In this document: one piece after another, positions 27,297 through 35,094 of the stretch
How the letters are laid out: the number at the start of each line of letters is the position of its first letter
Position numbering within the stretch: the first letter of the stretch is position 1
Notes under the pieces: generated by a model
Databases searched by the model: none
What the model was told of the DNA's origin: nothing
Seen by the model: the letters and a program-made list of their open reading frames with translations, nothing else
Origin: Rhodospirillales bacterium
Lineage (GTDB): Bacteria > Pseudomonadota > Alphaproteobacteria > Acetobacterales > Acetobacteraceae
DNA: 64,000 nucleotides
Assembly (NCBI GenBank): GCA_025359905.1
Contig: JANYDF010000118.1
Span: 24,351 to 88,350, forward strand
Direction: 5' to 3'
Program-made: the position numbers and the translations under genes

Positions 27297-28258
27297 ATAT
27301 CCGCGCGCGGCTGCTGCGCTGGGAAACCCTGCTGCTGGCAATGCTGGTCGTCATCGCCGGGCTGAACATCGCCTATTCGCCGTTCTATCTCGGCGTCGGC
27401 AACATCGTGAACCTGTTTCAGTTGTCGATTGAGAAGATCATCGTCGCACTGATCATGACGCTGATCATCATCTGCGGCGAGATCGACCTATCGGTGGCCT
27501 CCGTGATGGGGCTGGCCAGTTGCGTGACCGCATGGCTGTTCCAGATGGGCTGGCCGATGCCGTGGGCGCTGGTGGCCGCCCTCGCGGTGGGCGGCGTTGC
27601 TGGTCTGATCAACGGATTCTGGACGGCTTACGTTGGGCTGCCGTCGCTGGCCGTCACCTTGGCCGGGCTGATCGGCTATCGCGGCGTGGCGCGCATTCTG
27701 GTCGAGGACCGCGCCATCGGCGGCTATCCGCTGTGGTTCAACAACCTGGGCCAGCAGCCGCAATTCGGGCCGCTGACCATTTCGATCGTGATCTTCCTGG
27801 CCATGTTCGCGATCATGGCGGTGGTGCTGCACCGCTCCGCGCTCGGGCGGCTGGTCTATGTGATGGGCAACAACCTGCAAGCGGCGCGCTATTCCGGCGT
27901 GCGGGTGCGGCGGGTGAAACTGCTGCTGTTCGTGGCCTCCAGCATGATCGCAGCCCTGGCCGGGCTGCTCTATGCCGCCCGGCTCGGTTCGGTGCGCGGC
28001 GACATGGCGCAGGGCTTCGAACTCGACGTCATCACCATGGTGCTGCTGGGTGGCGTCAGCATATTCGGCGGGTCGGGCAATCTGCTCGGGGTGGGACTGT
28101 CCATCCTGGTGATCCTGAACCTGCGCAACGGCATGGGGTTGGCCGATATCACCGGCAACACCCAAACGAGCGTGATCGGGGCGCTGCTGATCCTGTCAGT
28201 GCTGGTCCCGAACATGGCGAGAATGATCCACACAAGATGGAAAGGGAGAGAGACATGA
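27293..28258 (+). CDS. Sugar ABC transporter permease (second)
   Basis: The 321-residue membrane protein is homologous to the first permease. Visible markers are [16 protein letters not shown] (about 62), [34 protein letters not shown] core (about 97-126), [22 protein letters not shown] (about 192) and [22 protein letters not shown] (about 252). The motif order is the same as in RhaQ/LsrD-type permeases. It overlaps both neighbours by 4 bp (ATGA), so all four transporter genes are translationally coupled. It is expected in the inner membrane. Confidence 0.93.
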   Translation: MNIRARLLRWETLLLAMLVVIAGLNIAYSPFYLGVGNIVNLFQLSIEKIIVALIMTLIIICGEIDLSVASVMGLASCVTAWLFQMGWPMPWALVAALAVGGVAGLINGFWTAYVGLPSLAVTLAGLIGYRGVARILVEDRAIGGYPLWFNNLGQQPQFGPLTISIVIFLAMFAIMAVVLHRSALGRLVYVMGNNLQAARYSGVRVRRVKLLLFVASSMIAALAGLLYAARLGSVRGDMAQGFELDVITMVLLGGVSIFGGSGNLLGVGLSILVILNLRNGMGLADITGNTQTSVIGALLILSVLVPNMARMIHTRWKGRET

Positions 28259-29298
28259 AGAAACTGCTTCTCGCGACCGCCGCCGCCGCCATGCTGGCGC
28301 TGATCGTTCCGCACGGGGCGAAGGCACAATCCGCCGTCACCGGCGGCAAGGCGGTCGATATGGTGCTGCTGCCGAAATTCCTCGGCATTCTGCCGTTCGA
28401 CCAGGCGCACCAGGGCGCCGAAGAAGCCGCCAAGGAACTGGCCAACAGCAAGAAGCTGCAGTACCTCGGCCCGACCCCGGAAAACAGCGTCGCGGGCCAG
28501 ATCGAAATCGTCACCAACGCCGCCACCCAAGGCGTCGGCGCGATCATGATCTCCAACAACTCGGGCGACCAGATCGTGCCGTCCGCCAAGGCCGCCAAGG
28601 CCAAGGGCATCAAGGTCGTCACCTGGGATAGCCCCATCCCGTCGGCCGAAGGCGAGGACGTGTTCGTCGCCCAGGTGGACTTTTCGGAAACCGGCAAGAT
28701 CATGGCCGATATGGCCCTGAGCATTTTGGGCAAGGACGGCGGCAAGTTCGCCATCCTGTCGGCTTCGCCGGATGCGGCGAACCAGAACGCCTGGATCGAC
28801 GCGATGAAGAACGCGCTGAAGGATCCGAAATACAGCAAGCTCGAACTGCAAGGCATCGTCTACGGCAACGACCAGTCGGAGACGAGCTACAACCAGGCGC
28901 TCGCCATGGTTGATAAGTTCCCTGGCATGAAGCTGATCATGGCGCCGACCTCGGTGGGCATCGTGTCTGCGGCCAAGGCAATGCAGGACGAGAAGCTGTG
29001 CGATAAGATCAAGATCAGCGGCTTGGGCGTGCCGAGCGAAATGCTAGCCTACACCAAGAACGGCTGCGCGCCGCAGTTCGCGCTGTGGAGCTTCGTCGAT
29101 CTTGGCTATCTCAGCTACTACACCGCCTACGCGCTCGCGACGGGCGCCATCAAGGCCGAAGCCGGCGCCAGCTTCAAGGCGGGCCGGATGGGCAATTACG
29201 CCATCACCAAGGACCCGACCCGCAAGGCCGGACTGCGGATTCTGATGGGGCCGTTCTCGCTGTACGACATCAACAACGTCGAAGCTGCCGCGAAGTAA
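28255..29298 (+). CDS. Sugar ABC transporter substrate-binding protein (rhamnose/AI-2 family)
   Basis: The 347-residue periplasmic protein has a signal peptide (about 1-24, ending GAKAQS) and the type-I periplasmic-binding fold. Features include [24 protein letters not shown] as consecutive family segments, [20 protein letters not shown] (about 75), [31 protein letters not shown] as the ligand-site region (about 97-128) and [16 protein letters not shown] (about 163). These resemble rhamnose-binding RhaS and AI-2-binding LsrB; the SNNSGD and TWDSP positions are typical of both. The gene order ATPase-permease-permease-binding protein matches the lsr operon more than rhaSTPQ, but no lsrK/F/G or rhamnose enzymes are nearby. 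Substrate therefore stays open. Confidence 0.88.
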   Translation: MKKLLLATAAAAMLALIVPHGAKAQSAVTGGKAVDMVLLPKFLGILPFDQAHQGAEEAAKELANSKKLQYLGPTPENSVAGQIEIVTNAATQGVGAIMISNNSGDQIVPSAKAAKAKGIKVVTWDSPIPSAEGEDVFVAQVDFSETGKIMADMALSILGKDGGKFAILSASPDAANQNAWIDAMKNALKDPKYSKLELQGIVYGNDQSETSYNQALAMVDKFPGMKLIMAPTSVGIVSAAKAMQDEKLCDKIKISGLGVPSEMLAYTKNGCAPQFALWSFVDLGYLSYYTAYALATGAIKAEAGASFKAGRMGNYAITKDPTRKAGLRILMGPFSLYDINNVEAAAK

Positions 29299-29361
29299 GC
29301 CGGCGCCGGGGCCGCGCGGCCCCGGTTAAGCGAATGGATTTCAAAGGCTGAGCCTTTGCCT

Positions 29362-29394
29362 GGGTCCAGGGGTAGCGCCCCTGGGCCCTTTTTT
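29362..29394 (+). terminator. Rho-independent terminator after the sugar ABC operon
   Basis: GGGTCCAGGGG pairs with CCCCTGGGCCC (eleven pairs with one G-T wobble and a five-base loop) and is followed by six T residues. It is the clearest intrinsic terminator in the window. A further palindrome, AAAGGCTGAGCCTTT, sits just upstream at 29343-29357. A GC-only hairpin without T run (CCGGGGCC/GGCCCCGG) lies at about 29307-29326. Confidence 0.9.
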
Positions 29395-29725
29395 CGGTTT
29401 GCCGGATGCCTGGCAATTCCGCACCTACCGCTACTGCATCGTGCTGGCCCGTTTTTGGGCCGGGCTGGCGTTCGCCGAAGACCCCGGAGGAGCGAGCACG
29501 CTGGCCTGCGCTGCGATCGCCATGGCGGTGGCCGCCGCCGTCGCCCGCTGCGGCCGCGCGAGCGTAAAATCGGCGAACGATCACGAAATTTTTATGTTTT
29601 AGGAATCAAATGCCTAAGGCGTGAAAGCTGACAATCGTCCGATTTTGTGGTCGCGCAGTCCTTACGAACGATTGCGATTTGATACCCAGTACGGTAAGGC
29701 GTTCGTCTCAATCGACTAGCTAAAA
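29395..29725. other. Intergenic region without a supportable gene
   Basis: Short open frames exist on both strands here, but none has a recognisable motif, a ribosome binding site or coding-like composition. The right part (about 29580-29740) is markedly more AT-rich than its surroundings and includes TTTTTATGTTTTAGG. It probably holds the promoter of the following large gene. No further structure seen. Confidence 0.5.
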
Positions 29726-32686
29726 TTGGCAGTTTTGCGCGGGGACGCACAACGATGGCCGGCGTCACAACGATTATCGCAACCACCGTTTATAACGACA
29801 GCAACGCCGACGGTGTGCAGGACAGCGGTCAACACGCTGGCCGCTGGCGATACGGCGAACGCCATTGAGGGCGTGTATCTGCCGGCCACCTTCACGACTC
29901 ACGTCTACACGGACGCCAACGGCAACAGCACGCAGGACGGCGGCGACAGCAACCTCGCCAACGTCAAGGTAACGCTGGAGAACGCGGCCGGTGTGGTGCA
30001 GTCCACCGCGACCACCGACGCCAACGGCAACGTGACCTTCGGCGGTCTGGCCCCGGGCGGATACCAGGTGGTGATCGGCACCCCGGCGGGCGATGTGACG
30101 ACGCAGGTCACCAATGTCGGCACGGTGAACGTATTGCCGTCGGGCGGCACGGCGAACGCCATCGAAGGCGTCTATGTGCCTGCGACGTTCAACACCCATG
30201 TTTATCTCGATGTAAACGGCAACAGCACCCAGGACACCGGCGACACCAACCTCGCTGGCGTGAAGGTGACGCTGCTGACCGGAACGGGCGCTCCGACCGG
30301 CAAGACGGCGACCACCGATGCCAGCGGCAATGTGTCGTTCACCAATCTGGTGCCCGGCAGCTATGAAGTCACCGTGCTGACGCCTGCGGGCGACACGGTC
30401 ACCCAGCTCACCAATGTGGGCGTGGCAAATACGCTGGCGCCCGGCGGCACCGCCCTGGCGATTGAGGGCGTGAAGCCGCCCGCCAGCACCACTGGTATTT
30501 CGGTGCTGAAGCTGCCGGCCTCCGTTGCTATCGCCACGTGCCAGACCGCCACGTACACGTATCTGGTCACCAACACCGGCAGCACGCCGCTCGGCAACAT
30601 CACAGTGGTGGACAACCACGGCACGGCGGCGAGTCCGGACAACGTCAAGGCCGTCGCGGTGCTCAGCGGCGGCTACAACATTGGCGACGTCAATCACGAT
30701 GGGCTGCTGCAATCGGGTGAGACGTGGCAGTACACCGCGTCGATGACCGAAACCGGCGGTGCCGGCAGCGGTGCGTGCTCGCTGACGCACAAACTCAACA
30801 ACTGCAATATCACCAGCGGCAAGACCGCGTGGCTCAGCACGTGCTTCAAGCCAACATCGACATCCGATGGCGCGACCTACGCCTTCAAGGGCGTCAAAGT
30901 GTGCGTCACTGGCACCGGCGGCCAGACGATCAACGAGACCTGCGGCGACTCGTACGTGAAGTTCTCCAAGGGCTGCACATCGCCCACCACCACCTGGGAC
31001 GATAGCCAAAAGGCGTGGTGCACCACGCTGCCGGCCAATCAAAATTGCGGCAACGTGTTCCTGAGTGGCATTCCGGTTCAGGTCCCGTCGGGCTGCAACC
31101 TGTCGAACGCCACCGTCACCTGGACGATTGGCAGCAGCGCCAACAATTGCGGCTCGTCGAACGTGTCGTGGCAGGGTTCGGCCGGCGGTTACAACAACTT
31201 CGACCAGAACGGCTGCTATGGCTCCAGCGACAACAATCAGATTGGCGTGCAGCCGTGCGATAACGCGGCGAGCAGCGGCTGCGGCAGCTGGGGCACCTGG
31301 GGTGGCGGCTGCGGCAGTTGGGGCAGCGGCTGGGGCAGCGGCTGGGGCAGCAGCTCGCAGGGCTGCGCCGGCACGCCAAGCAACCAGAACACCTGGGGCA
31401 ATTGCTGCTCTGGCAGCAACAATGGCCAGACCAGCGGCAGCTGCACGCTGCCGCAGGGCCAGCTTGGCAGCACCTCGGCGGTGGATATCGTCACCGCCAC
31501 CGGCACGCCGATGACGGCGGCGCCGTCGTGCTCGGTCACGCATCATCTGAGCAATTGCGGCCTCGACAGCGGCAAGACCGCTTGGCTCAGTTCCTGCTTC
31601 AAGCCGTCCTCGACCGCCGATGGCGCGACCTACACCTTCAAGGGCGTGCAGGTCTGCATCACCGGCACCGGCGGCTCGCCCATCACCAAGGATTGCGGCA
31701 ATTCCTCCGTGACGTTCTCCAAGTCCTGCACGACCGCCAACACTGTTTGGGACACCAGCAAAGGCGCGTGGGTCACCACGCTGCCGGCCGGGCAGACATG
31801 CGGCAATGTGTTCCTGACCGGCGTGCCGGTGCAGGTGCCGTCCGGCTGCAATCTGTCGAACGCGACGGTCACCTGGAACACCCAAAGTGCGAGCAACAAC
31901 TGCGGCGCCACGTCGTTGCAGTGGCAGACCTCGTGCAGCAGCTATGGCAGCTTCAATAAGGGTGGCTACGACGCCAACAGCGACTACAACCAGATCGGCG
32001 TGAAGCCGTGCGACGGCAGCAGCGGCGGCAGCAACTGGCAAACCTGCGCCGGCACGCCGACGGTGCAGAACACCTGGGGCAATTGCGGCTCCTCGCAGTC
32101 GTCCGGCAGTTGCGCGCTGGTGGCGGGCACCGCGATCAGTGCGACGGATATCAAGGAAATCCAGGTGCTGGCTTGCAACAGCCCGATCACGGTGAATGGC
32201 GCGACCCCGGCTGGCGTGCTGACCAGCCTGTATGGCAATGCCACCAAGCTCGAATTCAGCTACAACCCATCCAGTAGCGTGTCGGTGAAGTCGTTGCAGG
32301 CGGGCCTTGGCACCGTGACCGGCAATACGCCTTCGGCCAGTGCCTTTATTCTGATGACCAACAACAGCAACGCGGCTTCGGCCAGTGCGCAAATCTTCTT
32401 CGAAGGCAACGTGCAAACCGGCGAGAAGATCTATGCCGACGCCACCACCAACATCATCACGATGACGGCCCAGCCGGCCGCAAACAACCACTTCAGCACC
32501 ACGCCGGGGGCCGATCTGTACGCCCATGTCTACGCCAGCCAGCAGGCTTTCCTGGCCGGTAACGCGCCGGTGCAGGAGATCGCCTACAACGTCAGCGGCA
32601 GTCAGGCGATGAACTTCGGCGACCAGATCGGCAGCCTGACGGTCATCGGCTACGTCGGCACCACCGGCGGGCATCTGGTTTCGTAA
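29726..32686 (+). CDS. Large SdrD-B-like, cysteine-rich surface protein with disrupted 5' end
   Basis: The long open frame encodes 986 residues. It contains two SdrD-B/CnaB-like repeats (HVYTDANGNSTQDGGDSNLA... and HVYLDVNGNSTQDTGDTNLA...), each ending in an AIEGV segment. A DUF11-like beta domain follows (ATYTYLVTNTGSTPLGNITV). Two copies of a cysteine-rich domain of about 200 residues come next, both containing SGKTAWLS, GTGG and VPSGCNLSNATVTW, with a Gly/Ser/Trp-rich linker between them. A final beta-rich domain completes it. The natural start is probably ATG 29755 (MAGVTTIIATTVYNDSNADG...), in another frame, which stops at 29868. The large frame itself begins only with TTG 29726 or GTG 29813. 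No signal peptide, membrane anchor or RTX motif is visible. Function unknown, probably extracellular. Confidence 0.8.
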   Translation: MAVLRGDAQRWPASQRLSQPPFITTATPTVCRTAVNTLAAGDTANAIEGVYLPATFTTHVYTDANGNSTQDGGDSNLANVKVTLENAAGVVQSTATTDANGNVTFGGLAPGGYQVVIGTPAGDVTTQVTNVGTVNVLPSGGTANAIEGVYVPATFNTHVYLDVNGNSTQDTGDTNLAGVKVTLLTGTGAPTGKTATTDASGNVSFTNLVPGSYEVTVLTPAGDTVTQLTNVGVANTLAPGGTALAIEGVKPPASTTGISVLKLPASVAIATCQTATYTYLVTNTGSTPLGNITVVDNHGTAASPDNVKAVAVLSGGYNIGDVNHDGLLQSGETWQYTASMTETGGAGSGACSLTHKLNNCNITSGKTAWLSTCFKPTSTSDGATYAFKGVKVCVTGTGGQTINETCGDSYVKFSKGCTSPTTTWDDSQKAWCTTLPANQNCGNVFLSGIPVQVPSGCNLSNATVTWTIGSSANNCGSSNVSWQGSAGGYNNFDQNGCYGSSDNNQIGVQPCDNAASSGCGSWGTWGGGCGSWGSGWGSGWGSSSQGCAGTPSNQNTWGNCCSGSNNGQTSGSCTLPQGQLGSTSAVDIVTATGTPMTAAPSCSVTHHLSNCGLDSGKTAWLSSCFKPSSTADGATYTFKGVQVCITGTGGSPITKDCGNSSVTFSKSCTTANTVWDTSKGAWVTTLPAGQTCGNVFLTGVPVQVPSGCNLSNATVTWNTQSASNNCGATSLQWQTSCSSYGSFNKGGYDANSDYNQIGVKPCDGSSGGSNWQTCAGTPTVQNTWGNCGSSQSSGSCALVAGTAISATDIKEIQVLACNSPITVNGATPAGVLTSLYGNATKLEFSYNPSSSVSVKSLQAGLGTVTGNTPSASAFILMTNNSNAASASAQIFFEGNVQTGEKIYADATTNIITMTAQPAANNHFSTTPGADLYAHVYASQQAFLAGNAPVQEIAYNVSGSQAMNFGDQIGSLTVIGYVGTTGGHLVS

Positions 32687-32836
32687 CCAGCGCGCACGGC
32701 CACCCGGTGCGCACGGCGACCGGGTGGCCAGTTGGGCGGAAACTTGCGTCATACGAGGCGGCGGCAGCTTCGCATGAGCGCAGTCCGGGCTCTAGCATCC
32801 GATCGGTTCGCCATGAATTGACCGAGGATCGCCGCT

Positions 32837-34135
32837 ATGTCCGACGCTTCCAGTCCGCGCCACACCAGCCGTATCCTCGGCATGGCCACCGCAGCGCCGC
32901 CGCACACGCAGCGCGGCGTGGTGCCGTTGGACGGCGCGATCATGGCGCGCATGGCGGAAATCGACCTTGATACTCTCACCCGCTACCGGCTCGGCCGGTT
33001 GCGCGCCGAACTGCGCAAGCGCGACTTCGCCGGTGCTGTGCTGTCCGACCCGATGAACCTGCGTTACGCCACCGGCACCCGCAACATGGCGGTGTGGACC
33101 GCCCACGCGCCCAGCCGCTACGCCTTTGTCGCCACCGATGGGCCGGTGATTTTGTTCGAATTCACCTCATCCAAACACGTCTCGGCCGGATCGCCGGTCG
33201 TGGACGAAGTACGGCCCTGCACGCCGTGGATTTACTTCCTCGCCGGGCCGCGCACTGAGGAAAAGGCGCATCTATGGGCCGACGAGATCGAAAGCCTGCT
33301 GCGCCAGTACGGCGGCAATAACCGCCGCCTCGCGGTGGATCGCTGCGACCCGCTCGGCGCGCTGCGGCTGCATTCGCACGGCGTGCAGTTGTTCGACGTG
33401 CAGGAAGCCGCCGAGCAGGCCCGCATGGTGAAATCCACCGAGGAATTGGCCTGCATGCAGTCCGCCATGGACGTGTGCGACGCTGCCATCGTCAATATGC
33501 GCGCCGCCCTGACGCCGGGCATCACCGAGAATCAGTTGTGGTCGCTGCTGCACGAAACCAACATCGCGCATGGCGGAGAGTGGATCGAATGCCGCCTGTT
33601 GTCGGCCGGCCCGCGCACCAATCCGTGGTTTCAGGAATCGTCCGACCGGGTGATCCAGGCCGGTGAACTGGTCGGCTTCGACACCGATCTGGTCGGCCCA
33701 TTCGGCTACCTGGCCGATATTTCCCGCACCTGGGTCTGCCCCGGCAAACCGCCGACGGACCGGCAGCGTAAGCTGTACGACATCGCCACCCAACAGATTC
33801 TGCATAATTGCAGCGTGTTGAAGCCGGGCGTCAGTTTCCGCGAATTCTCTGGCGAGTGCTGGCCGGTGCCGGAAGAATACGTGCCCAATCGCTACATGAT
33901 GATGGTGCACGGCTGCGGCTTCGTCGACGAATACCCCTCGATCGCCTACGCCGCCGATTGGAAGGATTGGGGCTACGACGGCATGTTCGAGGAGAACATG
34001 GTGGTGTCGGTGGAAAGCTATATTGGTGAGGTTGGTGGTGCGGACGGGGTGAAGCTGGAGCAGCAGGTGGTGATCACCGCCAATGGCGCGAAATTGCTGT
34101 CGCGCACGCCGCTGATCGATGCGTTGATCCCGTGA
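32837..34135 (+). CDS. dddP: DddP-type DMSP lyase candidate (M24 metallopeptidase fold)
   Basis: The 432-residue protein has the creatinase/aminopeptidase M24 two-domain fold. Segments closely match DddP as I remember it: RYATGTRNM, GGEWIECRLLSAGPRTNPWF, FDTDLVGPFGYLADISRTW and VHGCGFVDE. The predicted metal ligands are D282, D284, D294, H358, E393 and E408. Their spacing is identical to that of the published Ruegeria DddP (D295, D297, D307, H371, E406, E421), and D364 corresponds to its catalytic D377. DddP cleaves dimethylsulfoniopropionate to acrylate and dimethyl sulfide. An Xaa-Pro peptidase is the main alternative, and the proline-related neighbours keep that possibility alive. The next gene starts within its stop (GTGA). 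Confidence 0.75.
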   Translation: MSDASSPRHTSRILGMATAAPPHTQRGVVPLDGAIMARMAEIDLDTLTRYRLGRLRAELRKRDFAGAVLSDPMNLRYATGTRNMAVWTAHAPSRYAFVATDGPVILFEFTSSKHVSAGSPVVDEVRPCTPWIYFLAGPRTEEKAHLWADEIESLLRQYGGNNRRLAVDRCDPLGALRLHSHGVQLFDVQEAAEQARMVKSTEELACMQSAMDVCDAAIVNMRAALTPGITENQLWSLLHETNIAHGGEWIECRLLSAGPRTNPWFQESSDRVIQAGELVGFDTDLVGPFGYLADISRTWVCPGKPPTDRQRKLYDIATQQILHNCSVLKPGVSFREFSGECWPVPEEYVPNRYMMMVHGCGFVDEYPSIAYAADWKDWGYDGMFEENMVVSVESYIGEVGGADGVKLEQQVVITANGAKLLSRTPLIDALIP

Positions 34136-35043
34136 AACTGGTCGATGCCGCCACGGCGGACCGCCTGCTCGACTTTCCCTCGTTGATCGAAGCGCTGCGC
34201 GAGGGCCACCGCCACGATATGGACGATGCCGGACGGCTGCTGTTGTCGTCTGGTTCGGATCGTTTCCTGGCTATGGCGGCGTGGCAGCGCGCCGCCGGGT
34301 TCGGGGTGAAACTGGCCACCGTGTTTCCCGGCAACGCTGCGCTCGGCAAGCCGAACATCGCCAGCGTCTACGTGCTGTTCGACGGCGGGGACGGCAGCGC
34401 CCGCGCGGTGATCGACGCCACACCGCTGACGGTGCGCAAAACCGCCGCCGATTCGGCGCTGGCCGCCGACTATCTGGCGCGCCGCGATGCCGCGACGCTG
34501 CTGATCGCCGGTGCGGGCGCGCAGGCGCGGTGGATGGTGCAGGCGTTTCGCGCCGTGCGGCCCAGTCTGCAGCGCGTGTTGATCTGGAACCGCACGCCGG
34601 AGCGTGCGGCGGCACTGGCGCAGGAACTCGGCGGCGAACTGGTCACCGACTTGCCGGCGGCGGTGGCGGCTTCGGATATCGTGTCGTGCGTGACGGCGAG
34701 CACGACGCCGGTGGTGCACGGCGCATGGCTGCGGCCGGGCACGCATCTGGATCTGGTCGGCGGCTACACACCCGACATGCGCGAGGCTGACGACGAAGCG
34801 GTGCGGCGGGCGCGGGTTTACGTGGATACGCGCTGGTACACGCTGCGCGACGCGGGGGATATTTTTCAGCCGTTGCGCGATGGCGTTATTGCCGAAGCCG
34901 ATGTGCTGGCCGACCTGTTCGAACTGGTGCGCGGCACCGTGCCGGGCAGAACGAACGATAGCGAAATCACCCTGTTCAAGAATGCCGGCGGCGGCCATCT
35001 GGATTTGATGGCGGCCGGGTTGATCGCCGCCAGACTCCGATAG
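34132..35043 (+). CDS. Ornithine cyclodeaminase family; probable pyrroline-2-carboxylate reductase
   Basis: The 303-residue protein belongs to the ornithine cyclodeaminase / mu-crystallin family of NAD(P)-dependent enzymes. It has the N-terminal segment FPSLIEALREGHR, the substrate-arginine region VKLATVFPGN, RKTAADSALAADYL (about 103-116), the Rossmann motif LLIAGAGAQARWMVQAF (about 123-139), DLVGGYTPDMREAD (about 204) and NDSEITLFKNAGGGHLDLMAAG (about 280). Members act as ornithine cyclodeaminase, alanine dehydrogenase or delta-1-pyrroline-2-carboxylate reductase. With PutA next and aconitase X nearby, the reductase role (making L-proline) is the most economical. The start is GTG overlapping the previous stop. 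Confidence 0.82.
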   Translation: MKLVDAATADRLLDFPSLIEALREGHRHDMDDAGRLLLSSGSDRFLAMAAWQRAAGFGVKLATVFPGNAALGKPNIASVYVLFDGGDGSARAVIDATPLTVRKTAADSALAADYLARRDAATLLIAGAGAQARWMVQAFRAVRPSLQRVLIWNRTPERAAALAQELGGELVTDLPAAVAASDIVSCVTASTTPVVHGAWLRPGTHLDLVGGYTPDMREADDEAVRRARVYVDTRWYTLRDAGDIFQPLRDGVIAEADVLADLFELVRGTVPGRTNDSEITLFKNAGGGHLDLMAAGLIAARLR

Positions 35044-35048
35044 CACCT

Positions 35049-35084
35049 CGGGTTGCACCTTTGCTATGAAGCAGGTGCAACCCG
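35049..35084. promoter_or_regulatory. Inverted-repeat operator in front of putA (GTTGCA half-sites)
   Basis: CGGGTTGCACC (35049-35059) and GGTGCAACCCG (35074-35084) are perfect inverted 11-mers with a 14-bp spacer. They end 10 bp before the putA ATG. Each arm contains GTTGCA, the sequence bound by the ribbon-helix-helix domain of E. coli PutA (known from that system). The PutA here has such an N-terminal domain, so proline-responsive autorepression is likely. The position also overlaps where the promoter or ribosome binding site must lie. Confidence 0.75.
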
Positions 35085-35094
35085 CGAGGCCGCC

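Noticed and set aside
29356..29631. 91-codon and overlapping frames between the ABC operon and the surface protein
   Set aside because: They start within the terminator, lack ribosome binding sites and motifs, and have shadow-like composition.
29774..32752. 992-residue open frame on the minus strand, slightly longer than the sense gene
   Set aside because: Its translation is Ala/Arg/His-rich without any domain, while the sense frame shows clear SdrD-like and cysteine-rich repeats; it is a GC-rich shadow frame.
32837..34135. Plain Xaa-Pro dipeptidase annotation for the M24 protein
   Set aside because: The metal-ligand spacing and the extra aspartate after the histidine fit DddP exactly; kept only as the alternative.
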